Source: Spinacia oleracea (taxonomy: Eukaryota > Streptophyta > Magnoliopsida > Caryophyllales > Amaranthaceae). From it: 64,000 bases of DNA. The notes under the pieces were generated by a model that saw only the letters and a list, made by a program, of their open reading frames with translations, ran no database searches and was not told the origin of the DNA. The stretch is taken from contig NC_079488.1 in NCBI RefSeq assembly GCF_020520425.1, positions 2,271,747 through 2,335,746 on the forward strand. Direction: 5' to 3'. Shown here piece by piece: positions 54,156-64,000 of this stretch; position 1 is the stretch's first letter; the number at the start of each line of letters is the position of its first letter. The position numbers and the translations under genes were made by a program.

Positions 54156-55599
54156 ATTAAAACTACAATTGAAAAGAATAAACAAATAAATAACCATTCA
54201 CAGTTTCTCTTAATAAACTTAAATTCTAGCATACATGCATAATTCAATGTTTATTAAGCATTTTATTCAAGTTATGTGTTCCGGCAGGTGTGAATAAAAT
54301 GATTCCAAGATCCTAAAATCATTGAAGAACTAAGCACAGTTTGTCGACTTAATCCTAAAACATCTTAGGTAAGCAAAAGCCTTTTGCTAATAGTCTAGAA
54401 ACTATTCTTGGTTGATAGGTACGTCTAAGAACTTATTAGGTAAACCTATCGATTTTGCCACGACATAAAAGGACTCCTTACTTATATCGTTGAGTTTCAC
54501 CAAAACTAACATGTACTCACAATTATTTGTGTACCTTGCCCCTTTAGGACCAATAAGTAACACCTCGCTGAGCGAAAACTATTACTAGATTGATGTAAAG
54601 GATATCCAAGCAAGTGTATATTTTGGCATGGCACCTTTTAACTCAATTTTTAAGTTTGGAACTTAAGGCTCTTACTATGTTGGTTAGATTTTAAGTGAAC
54701 TAAAATCCTTAATCATGCAACATAATCTAGCCACAATCTTATGCATAATTAAGACATATTTAAAGCAATAAATAACTTAAAGCATGCATAAGATAAATGT
54801 GATCTAGTATGGCCCGACTTCATCTTGAAGCTTTGACTTCAAAGTCCGTCTTGAAAATCTCCGTGGGAGGCACCATTTTCTTCAAATAGGATAAGCTATA
54901 ATTAAAACTAATTACAACTATTTGATGGTACGCAGACCATATTTGAATTTGAAAAACAACTTTGGTACTTTAGACCAATTACATTCAAATTAATGGTACG
55001 CAGACCATATTTTCTATCCTATTTGGGCCATACTAGTCACTTCATAACCTGCAAAACAGTACATATACAATATATACCATTCACCCATTCATTATCATGA
55101 ATGGCCCACATAGCTGGTTAGTTAAACACATTATGCATCACGTAAACATTTGCAGCAATTAATCAAGGGCACCAATAATCTACCAATTATTCAGTCCTTA
55201 TTAATTCTAATCAAGTTGTTTTAACCTTAAGGATTTGTAGACCTAATCAAGAGTTTATGACTAAAAGGGCTCCCACTTAAACCAATAAATTCATATGCTT
55301 TACTAATTTTAAACATAAAAATGTATTTCTAGTCTAACCGGAAACATACAAATTTAATTAAAATTTAAAGCTCATATAGATTTATAATTGAATCCAAAAA
55401 GTTTAATTTAATTTCAGTCGTTTTTAAATTAATTCATGATTTTAATTTTAGTAAAATAATTAGAATAAATAAAATTTATTATAATTACAATATTCAAAAT
55501 TAAAATCCAAGAAAATAATTTAAATTATTAATTTTAAAATTAATTAAAATTACGTAAACTGAAAATTTCAAATTAAACATTCAAAACGATCTAATCGCA

Positions 55600-56160
55600 A
55601 CGCAAACATCCTACGCATCGCACGCCCATGGGCCACACGCACACAGCCATCGCTGGCCATGTGCGCGCAGCCCATGCGCTCGTCGCATAGCTGCTGCATC
55701 TCCCATCGCAAGCCATCGCACAAGCGGTGCTCGCTGCGCGCGCGCCAGCGCTCGACGCACGCGAGCTATCGCTCGCTGTGCGCGCTCGCCAGCGCTTGCT
55801 GCGCGCGTTCCAGCGCTTGATGCACACGAGCCATCGCTCGCTGTGCGCGAGCAATTGCGCGCTGCGCGCGATCAGCGCTGGGCGCAGCGCTCGTGGCACG
55901 CGAGCTTGCGCTCGCTGCGCGCGAGGCTGCGCGCGCTTGCGCGAGGCAGTGCGCGTTGTGGCGCAGCTCGCTTGCTGCCCACACGCGACTGCCATGCCTT
56001 GCCTTCGCCCATGCCCATTCATCCATAGCTCGTGGCACACGACAAAAGGCAGGGCTGCTACCTTGTGCTCGTGCACCATGCCCTTGCTCATTGCATTCGT
56101 GCCGCACGGGCGACGAGCTCCCTTGCTTGTCGTCGCATGCCCACACTATACAACACCCCT
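55600..56160. repeat. GC-rich block with degenerate repeats in the Copia-C leader
   Basis: Irregular tandem words such as GCGCTCGCTGCGCGCGAG and CAGCGCTTGCTGCGCGC recur every 25-50 bp. The Copia-B block (23,010-23,455) shares the edges (for example CCCCTTAAGGGTAACACG) but not the repeat pattern. Frames over it encode Ala/Arg low-complexity strings only. Confidence 0.75.
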
Positions 56161-56810
56161 TAAGGGTAACACGAAGCGTCCATTGCTTTGTGCGTGCAAG
56201 TTATATGAACGAATCGCATAAAAATTTAAAATTTTTATTTAAAATTAATGACAAATTAATAAATAATATTAATTTCATAATTTTAGGGCGAAAAATCGAA
56301 AATTTATTATTCAATTGATTTCCGATTATCATGGATTCAAGCCTAGGTCATAAAATTTAAAATTTATCATAAATTTACAATTTTTATGGTGGTTTTTAAT
56401 CATAGGTTTCTAATTAAATTATAATTAATTATGAAAATCAAATTAATTCTAAATTATTCTAATTTTCAACAAATTAATCATAATTACAAATTAGATTGCA
56501 TAATTAACAAGGCTAGGCATTCAAACTTGTTAAACATATACAGTAGGTCAATAAAAAATTCAAGATTTATCAACAAGAATCGCAAATATTTAATTTAACA
56601 TCTTAAATTTACGAAATTTTGCATTCGAAAAACTAAAACCTTCGAAAAGTCATAGTTAGGCTTCGAATTTGAGAATTCTGGGTTCGGCAGAAAAATAGTA
56701 GTTTTGTCAAAATTTTAGAATGCCTTTTACATGCGGAATTGACACAAAAATCACTCGATTTGGATGAGTAACGAAGAAACTGCCGAAAAACTGCGTACGT
56801 ATAATTAAAT

Positions 56811-57177
56811 AAAGGAAAAATTGATATTGACAGTTCCAACTATGGCCGTTTAACTTTTAAAGGTCCCAACTTTTGATTATTCTAGAGTAGTCTCAACTTT
56901 AAGGTGTGTTTTCCAAGAATGGTCCTTTGGTTTATTAAACTATTAATTAAGTTGATTTAAGCATATCATACTGTTCCATTTACTTCATTTAATTAAAAAA
57001 TATGATTATTGCACGAGAGATATGAGTGTTAATTAAGTTATTTAGCACTTAATTTTAACTAAGGGACCATTTTTGGAAAACACTCTCTATAGTTGGGACC
57101 ACCCTGACATAATCAAAAGTTGGGACCTTTTAAAGTAAATCGGCCATAGTTGGGACAGATAATATCAATTTTTCTTT
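56811..57177. mobile_element. MITE with about 70 bp terminal inverted repeats
   Basis: The two ends match over AAAAATTGATATT, CCAACTATGGCCG and AAAGGTCCCAACTTTTGATTA, inverted. About 367 bp, noncoding. AAATA occurs at both edges as a possible target duplication. The superfamily is not assigned; long arms would suit a Mutator-like MITE. Confidence 0.75.
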
Positions 57178-57293
57178 AAATAAACGCAATTTGCAATTAA
57201 TTAACAATTACGAAAATTAATCACCCCTTTTAATTCTTGCAAATTTGTAATATTTAACCATGTTCATGCAATTTAGGTTATGAAAATAATAAG

Positions 57294-57309
57294 AGGCTCG
57301 TGATACCAC
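57294..57309 (-). promoter_or_regulatory. Copia-C primer-binding site
   Basis: On the minus strand GTGGTATCACGAGCC follows the LTR end CCTAACA. TGGTATCA matches the initiator-Met-tRNA complement (TGGTATCAGAGC), with an extra base after TATCA. Confidence 0.85.
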
Positions 57310-58461
57310 TGTTAGGTTATGATACATATGACAATTCATAAATCATGCGGAAACAACCATTAAGCCAGGAATACATATTATTTACACATAATCATATAGC
57401 ATAATTTAGATGCATACTCTTTGTTGCGTGCCTTCCCTAGCTGCGCCCGAACCGAACAAGAACAAGTCTTTTAGGACTCCAAGTGTCGTCCCTCCGTAGA
57501 TAGTCCACAGCACGTCCGGATCCGCCTTAAGATTGACCAACTAGAATCGCCCTTAAGGTACTATTATTTTCGGCTAAAATGGGCAAGAGTTATGGCTGAT
57601 TTTTTTGCTTAAAAATCCTAGTTTTGAATACTTGAAAACTTATGTATAAATAATGACCCCTAGGCCCTTATTTATAGAGGTATGGAAAAGGAATTATAAT
57701 CCTACTAGGATGTGGATTTGTTAATTAGAACTTTATTAGGACTCTAAATAACAAAGCAATTCTAATAAGATTAGGATTTTAATCTTCGCACGAATCCCAA
57801 TAGAATTAGGATTTCCGGCATACGCATCGCACAAGCCGTGCACCCGCGCAGGCCTTGCGGCCCACGACAAGCGCACAGCCCATGTGCGGTGCTGCGTGCG
57901 CGTGTGCGCCCTTGGCTGGGCCTGGCCTTGCGCTGGGCCTGGTCGAGGCGTGCGTTGCGTGCGGCTCGCTGGGCGATGGCCTGGCTTCGTGCTGGGCCTT
58001 CGTCTAGCGGGCCTCGTCCGATGCTAATTCGTACGATACGCTTCCGATTAAATTCCCGATTCCGGAATTCATTTCCGATACGAACAACATTTAATATTTC
58101 CGATTCCGGAATTAATTTCCGTTTCGAACAAATATTTAATATTTCCGTTTCCGGAATTATTTTCCGATTCCGATAATATTTCCGATTCTGACAATATTTC
58201 CGTTTCCGGCAATATTTCCGATTCCGGCAATATTTCCATTTCCGATAATATTTTCCGATACGTACCATGTTTCCGTTTCCGGCAACATCTACGACTTGGA
58301 TAATATTTATATTTCCGATACGATCCATATTTCCGTTTCCGGCAATATCATCGTTTCCGGAGTATTCATTTCTTGCCTGTGACGATCTCAGCTCCCACTG
58401 AAACCAAGATCCGTCGATTCCGAATATCCATAGATGGAGTATTTAATGCCATTAAATACTT
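57310..58461 (-). repeat. LTR-E, 5' LTR of Copia-C, cut by CACTA
   Basis: From TGTTAGGTTATGATACATATG to TTAAATACTT on the plus strand. It contains the inverted TATA box (near 57,675), a GC block (57,830-58,020) and a CGGAAA array (58,045-58,360). The remaining roughly 220 bp of U3 should lie beyond the CACTA insertion. Confidence 0.9.
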
Positions 58462-58479
58462 CACTACTACAAAAATAGG

Positions 58480-58806
58480 CAAAGAGATCTTCAATAAAAG
58501 ACCCTTTAGTCGAGATGACGGGTCTCTTTAATATAAGAGATCTAATTTTAAAGTTAACAGGTCTCTAATGAAACTAAGGTCCCATCATTTTTCCGCTGAA
58601 AATAGAATGAGAGAATCCAGAGATCCGTTATTTGATTTAACGGGTCTCTTTTATGTCAAAGGGCCCACCATTCATTTTCGAAAAATAAAGAGAAATAAAC
58701 TAAAGACCCGTTAAAAACAACAGGTCGCTTCCATTAAATGGGCCCATGTACATACAAATGCGGAAAAGGGAAAGACCCTTATTTGTGTTACCGGGTCTCT
58801 TTCCCA
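58480..58806. repeat. CACTA subterminal repeats
   Basis: ACGGGTCTCTTT and its inverse AAAGACCCGTTA recur at 58,519, 58,620-58,650, 58,700-58,712 and 58,790-58,802, in both orientations. In CACTA elements such motifs bind the transposase. Confidence 0.75.
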
Positions 58807-58819
58807 ACTATTTTTCATT

Positions 58820-59340
58820 AAAAAAAACCTCTCTCTTCTCTCCATCTCTCTTCCTCTCCCAATTTCCCCACCGCCCCTCTCAATCAGAGAAACAAGAGAG
58901 TGAACTCGTCGATGTAGGCTCTTCAGTACTGGATAAACTCAAAGATCTGTACCTGAAGAAGTTATGGCATCAACCTTCTCGAGCTACAAAAGTTCATTGC
59001 TCTCATAAGTTCCAGGTTGGTAATTTTTTAGATTCAATCATTGATTTTTGTTATTCTTTTTGTTTATTTCGTGTGAACGTTTTGTTGATTTTTCCGCATT
59101 TGTGTTGCTTTTTTCTTATATGTTCTGTATTTCGCGGAATTTAGGGTTTGTTTTACCACCTCCGCCGCCGCCCAACACCGCCCTACCCAGGTAATCCACC
59201 TCCTTTGTCGCCGCCATACCGATTTGTCCACTCTCGTTAATAATACTCAATCGACAATTAAGGTTGTAGAAGACTAATTCAGAGTCTACTCTCACCGCCT
59301 CTCACCGCCTCCAAGGAAGCTCAGGTATCCCGATCTCATC
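58820..59340 (+). other. 5'-UTR-like, CT-rich segment in the CACTA
   Basis: A CT-rich run (58,830-58,880) leads to a GT donor context at 59,013 (CCAG/GTTGGT) and a short CCGCCGCCG stretch. It looks like the start of a transcript, either the CACTA's own or a captured one. No product is recognised. Confidence 0.4.
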
Positions 59341-62300
59341 TCTTTAATATAATGTTTTAATTTTTTTTACATTTTTTTGTAGAAATGTTAATTAGGGTTC
59401 GAATTTGGTTTTGTTTGTTTTGATTTGACATGATCTATGTGTTTAGATTGCTTAAATTGATGCTCTTAGGACAATTTTCACTATTTGTGAAATCCTTTGG
59501 ATCTTTTTGGATCAAACTGGTAACTTTTGGCATATTTTACTGGAATTCGGTAAATTTCAGAATAATCAAGGTACTAAAGGTGTTCCTTTGTTTGTTACGA
59601 TTTTCTCATTTTGAAGAAATTTGGAATGTAGACATTGAATTAGGATATTATGCTTTGGATATTTGTAGATGTTAATAGACTAAGGCATTGAAGGCTTCAG
59701 TTTTTGTAATTTTCTCAATTAGGTTTAAATGGACTTTTAGAAATCTTGAGTTATTTGGTTTTCTATGACAGTAGAACCCAGATATGCGCTAGTACTTCCT
59801 TATTGATGACATTAACATTCTTGACGTAGGATGTACTCAAGGGTAAATGCTGGATTGAAATTTTGAATTTTGGTTGTATTTTTGGGGTTGAGTTAGCCTG
59901 AAACTGTGATCTACAGTTAGGTAAAGGTGAATGTATGATGAAAGTAAGCTCTTGAGTCTTGAGGATATTTAGGTTAATGTGATAATCAAGCTGGAACTCA
60001 AAATGTTTGGAAGAGTTTCACTTGGTCTTCAGCTTGTAGATGTGTTTTATAGTCATTCTCAGGCGTCGGAGAGCTAATTCTTTAACATATTTTAGCCCCT
60101 GTCCTTTTCTTCAGTCAGATTATCTCTTCATCGATAACAATGCTTTCTTGATTTTGGTGACGGGTTCAATCAGACATTGCACTCCTGTGCAAGTAGAGGT
60201 GCAGGTACACGACTAAAGAAACTTAGGGAAGCCATTAGTATATGAGGATGAGGAGTAATGATCTGTATTTATGGCTAGTCTACTTTCTAGAAGACGTCTG
60301 ATGGTAAGAAGTATCCAGTATCTGTATTTTTAACATAGATCTGAAAGCCATTTGGTGTACCCCCCAAAACCAAGATAACAGATTTTTCAATTTGCTTACA
60401 TTTGTGCTGAATTCTGCTGTGAGCTCTAGACTGGTTTTATTTGTTGGGTTGATATAACTTCTGCAGCCTGATATATTTGTAGCGTGACTAGCGTCTTTCT
60501 GTTGTTATAAATGGATGTGTATTTAGGAAATCTCGTAGAAAACTCGACTTATTATGGATAGTAATATTGTTCAAGTTTGTGTTTGAATACCTGGTTGAAT
60601 GTATGTTCCTCCTATAGGATTACAAGTTTTGTCGTAACATCATAACTTTTGTCACTCTTGTTTTTGGATAATCTATTACTAAAAGCAGATGAAATGTTAG
60701 TTTAGCTATGGTTTATTGTCCACTTGATCTTTAATGGAATAAACAACAGAAAAAGGTGCAATTTTGCTAATTTGCTTCAATCAGACGCGGTTCTTGGTCA
60801 TTCGGATAATTATTGCTGGTTTATATTGCTGATTGCTTGGTTTCAAACTCCAGACCTCCATTTATATGTTGACTAATCTTGTTGTTGGTTAACTGCCCGG
60901 AAGTTATTGTGAATATAATTATAGAAGGTGGGGAAGTTTTGTATCTATTTTCTGTATTTTTTTTAGCAATAGGTGCCAATGGTATTTCACTTATTTTGTT
61001 GATGTCCACCACTTATAGAGAATATAATAGAGCTGATCCATCTTGCACATTTAATTTGAAGATTTGCCTATGAACTTTCTAATAATTTCTTTTTATTTGG
61101 TATTCTTACAGTAATGAAGAACCCATTAAATATGTCCAAGTATCAAGAAAATTTCAAGTGAAGCTAGGTACTAACCTTTGGCTCTGATATTCTTTTTAGT
61201 TCTTGTGTACATTCCAACATTTGTCAAGCTTAATTTATATATTGCATTCAAATATCTAGTTGAATATCATACATTGATTTACACAAATCTTGTATCTTTA
61301 GGTAGAGCATATTTCATAGGATGGTTATATAGAATAATGTTGTTAATGTTGCATATTGTCAGCATGAGTTTTATGATTTTTTATCGAACTCCCCAAAGTT
61401 GTGCGGTTGTTTCACTTTATTTTCTTTATAGTGGAGCTCCAAATACTGGTATTTTTATTGCACATATTGTTCTAGTTTTTCTAGGAGAACTCTGCATACT
61501 GTTTTGCAGTTCTCGGGATGAGCATTTCCCTGAAGTTCTCTTCTCCCCCTGTACTTGCGCCAATAAGTCTATTGGCCACTGAAAGTAAACTTGATTGTTT
61601 GGATATCTATTAGAGAATCATATGTTAAAGGTGCTCATTTTCTCTTTTAGATTCATTTATATGACAGGAGTTATGTGATCATTACTCTGAAGTTTGCTTG
61701 TATTCGAAGAAAAATTCAAGCTTGATTTTATGGCTCCCCATTTGTTCATTTTTCTGAAATAAAAAGTAGTTTGTTTGAATGAACTCTTATAGTATCTAGC
61801 TTGTAACATGCTCAAATCAGAAATCAGTATAACTACTAATCCCTTCTTGTTTCTAGAAGCTCATTTTGCGACATATGATTTTGTGCGTCTCCAGTCTAAT
61901 GGATTCTAATATTGCATGAATACCTGAATATGACCCCAGAGAAAACTATCGACTAAAAAATGAGTATAATATAGGAATACCTGACAGAATATCAGGTCAA
62001 ATTAAGTCCATTTTTATTAGACCTTAGTTGTACTATACTAGTATTATATCAGTCCTACAGTTACAGCTGAAAAACTAGCCAAATCCTGTTTAGCATTTCA
62101 ATTTTCTCTTGTAGTACTTCCGTGCACTTTCAGATAGTGCTTCTTATAAAATTTTCTTTGATTCCTAAGTTCAACCACGCTGAATCTTTTCTATACTGGA
62201 GACCATCATTTGATTCCCGGTTAAATCATCATCTAATCAAAGTCTTAATTGTAAACAACATAAAATTTCTAGTAAACATTGTTGGTGGACTTCCTGATTC

Positions 62301-62993
62301 TCTTTCATTTGCGCGCATTCCTGTGTGATTTTTTGTTTCTTTGAACTCTTCTAATTTGGCGAGTTGACAAACTGTTTGACTTCTTGGGTGTGGGTTTGTA
62401 GAAGTTTTACCAATATTCGGATGTGCTCCTACTTAGTCCTAGTACTATAGAAGCTTGATTCTTGTGCTGAAAGTGGGATTAATTTGTGTAGAAGATTAAG
62501 AATTTCCAATGTTTCAAAATATATTGACTCATTCTACATAATTTGGATTAGACAGTGACAAATCTACCTAGTTTCTACCCCACCAACGAGTCAAATACCA
62601 TGACTTTGACTTGCCTAAGCATCGCAAATTTTCATTTTGCAACCACAATCCACAACCAGCGCTTATGGTCTTTGTAGCTTTACTTTGCTTCAGAATACTA
62701 GTATGTGTGTATGGCAACTGTGTCAGTCGTGTGTGGCTCGGTTTTTCTTAATCATCATTATGACCTTCATTTGTTGATATTAGTGGCTTAGTATACGGAC
62801 AGAGTGAGTATTTTTTAGGAAAATAATAATCCACAGTCAATGAGTCATATCGCTTTCTGCATGTTTCTTGATTCTCTAGCTATTTTCATCCTCCAAAGTC
62901 CAAACATGCCTTTATTGCATTTTATACAAGAAAAACAATTTATGTCTTTTCTCTTATTACCTCTTATGACATTGTCTGCTGCTTTTAACTCAG
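59341..62993 (+). other. Intron-like AT/T-rich CACTA interior
   Basis: T-rich on the plus strand, without long frames. The largest (61,178-61,582) encodes a hydrophobic string with no family that I recognise. It ends with TTTTAACTCAG at 62,983-62,993, a good acceptor before the receptor-like fragment. Confidence 0.45.
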
Positions 62994-63340
62994 GTGCATA
63001 GAGATGGATATAGAAGCTCTTCTTTAAATACAACCCAACTGCAAAACCTAATAGTGCCGGATGACCCTGATAACTTCCTTGACTGCTGCAAATGGTCCGA
63101 TGTCTACTGCAATAACTCCACAGGTCGAATTCACAGGCTTGATTTTGATGAATTTATGTCTGGTTGTGAAGACAGTGATAGGTTTTTGATGCAGCGGTTC
63201 CATTTATGCCCTTCACTGCTTGTCCTGGAGGACTTGCTCTACCTACTTACCTAGACCTCAGTGAGATATCCGTCGATCACTCCTCAGCTTGGCGTATCCC
63301 TGTCTTCCTAGGGTCCTTCTCCCACTTAAGGTACCTGTAT
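62994..63340 (+). pseudogene. Fragment of a leucine-rich-repeat receptor-like protein gene
   Basis: One frame (62,994-63,200) encodes DDPDNFLDCCKWSDVYC and NNSTGRIHRLDF, the N-terminal LRR cap of plant receptor-like proteins, which are plasma-membrane proteins in defence or development. From about 63,240, in another frame, come LPTYLDLSE and IPVFLGSFSHLRYL, the first LRRs. The frame change, the absence of a signal peptide and the stop after SHLRYL show that it is broken. It lies after an intron-like acceptor inside the CACTA, suggesting capture. Confidence 0.75.
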
Positions 63341-64000
63341 AACGAGCCAGTTAATAATTCATTAGTGAGGTATTATTCATATGCTTGTTATTAATTAAGG
63401 AATATTAGATTTGGCTTAAAGAAACTTTTACTGCTTATGTAAAATAAGAGTAGTGAATCATGTCGTAGTTTAAATGTCATCTACTAATCACTTGGGCACT
63501 TAACGACCAAGACAATAATAAATCTTTTTGGTATGTTCAGTGAAAAGGATAGGTGTAAGAGGGAGGGAGAGGTGTTAAGAAATGAGAGTAGAGAGGTAAG
63601 AGAAAGAACAACTGTGTGGCAATAAAACATGGTCCTTTTCATCATTCATGTTGTCGTAAATCGGTAAATGAGTTGATTTTCTTAAATTTTCCTTTGTTTA
63701 ACTACTAAATATGCTACTTATTACAGTTTTCTGAAGAAACTTCGTCGGGAAATGTGGATGAGGTTAGAGACATGTAGGTCGCGTATTTGCTCAAGCAAGA
63801 AGCGGATGAAGAAAACCAAGTTGATGGTATGAAAATAACTCCATGAGTTTCGGTTCCAAATGTTGGTAAATTGACATGAATGATTATATTTTGAATTGAT
63901 TTTTGTTTTACGTTTTTGGAAATTGCGATGTAAAGCTTTAACGTTTATGCAAATTACAATTTATGTAAAGTTTGTGTTTTGAGCAGTACTTGTGGGAAAT
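63341..64000. other. Right window edge, CACTA interior
   Basis: AT-rich; no gene supported. A purine-rich stretch lies at 63,560-63,610. 63,720-63,830 (CTGAAGAAACTTCGTCGG...) could be a short exon relic, unassigned. Confidence 0.3.

Larger units (their letters stand above)
54156..57293 (-). other. Copia-C 5' leader (3.1 kb)
   Basis: An unusually long noncoding leader between primer site and gag. It is AT-rich except for a CpG-dense block (55,600-56,160), and a MITE sits at 56,811-57,177. It closely matches Copia-B 21,650-23,790 and, near gag, Copia-A 30-600. It carries many short ATG frames and no conserved one. Confidence 0.85.
48139..58461 (-). mobile_element. Copia-C, copia retrotransposon with one in-frame stop
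   Basis: Read on the minus strand: 5' LTR (LTR-E, interrupted), primer site, 3.1 kb leader, gag-pol and 3' LTR (LTR-D). It is inserted in LTR-C on one side and hit by a CACTA element on the other. The gag-pol differs from Copia-A by only a handful of residues. The LTRs, in contrast, differ from each other at many positions. Confidence 0.9.
58462..64000 (+). mobile_element. CACTA transposon, right end beyond the window
   Basis: The terminal sequence CACTACTACAAAAATAGGC interrupts LTR-E, and the preceding CTT is the expected 3 bp target. Typical subterminal repeats follow. Neither an inverted copy of the end nor the resumed LTR appears before 64,000, so the element is over 5.5 kb unless truncated. 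No transposase frame is seen in this part. Confidence 0.85.

Noticed and set aside
61178-61582. 134-codon hydrophobic frame as a membrane protein gene
   Set aside because: T-rich intron-like context and no recognisable family; T-rich codons give hydrophobic residues by default.

Overview
This 64 kb window is plant nuclear DNA, almost certainly from a eudicot with a repeat-rich genome. The evidence is Ty1/copia and Ty3/gypsy LTR retrotransposons with initiator-Met-tRNA primer sites, Stowaway, hAT, CACTA and Helitron elements, tRNA-derived SINEs and GT/AG-type introns. The repeat families look like those of Amaranthaceae (spinach/quinoa/beet group), but that is a weak impression. Most of the window is transposons nested in transposons. 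Only one host gene looks intact: a single-exon F-box/DUF295 gene at 37,478-38,704.

Left third (1-23.8 kb). A copia element called Copia-A runs on the plus strand, with an intact gag-pol at 601-4,566 and a 3' LTR at 5,431-6,808. Its LTR abuts, in opposite orientation, the LTR of a second member, Copia-B (minus strand, 6,809-11,285 and 21,289-about 23,790). Copia-B has well-preserved ends but a ruined gag-pol. A gypsy element (minus strand, 11,286-21,283) is inserted in it. Its 2.78 kb LTRs are almost identical, yet its own pol is wrecked. The inverted Copia-A and Copia-B ends make a near-palindrome at 4,655-8,437.

Middle (23.8-44.3 kb). This AT-rich region is a patchwork of small elements around low-copy DNA. 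It includes a Pack-MULE-like element carrying a piece of a glutathione peroxidase gene (24.8-25.9 kb). A 5'-truncated LINE lies at 27.7-28.8 kb. A non-autonomous hAT at 29,464-30,541 has a perfect 8 bp target duplication and sits at a splice acceptor of an RRP36-like gene fragment. There are also Stowaway and Tourist MITEs, two SINEs, several short Helitrons, a 490 bp direct repeat and two tandem repeats. The F-box gene lies among them.

Right third (44.3-64 kb). Fragments of other LTRs (44.4-47.8 kb) lead into a third copia copy, Copia-C (minus strand, 48,139-58,461). Its gag-pol is about 99% identical to that of Copia-A by eye but has one in-frame stop. One of its LTRs abuts an inverted piece of the same LTR (47,807-48,138). 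The other is interrupted by a CACTA transposon starting at 58,462 and running past the window end. The CACTA interior holds intron-like sequence and a frameshifted fragment of a leucine-rich-repeat receptor-like protein gene.

The genes form no pathway. The biology here is transposon ecology: self-nesting of one copia family, apparently trans-mobilised elements with dead coding regions, gene-fragment capture, and a candidate hairpin-RNA locus. All similarity statements are by-eye comparisons within the window; no alignments or database searches were run.
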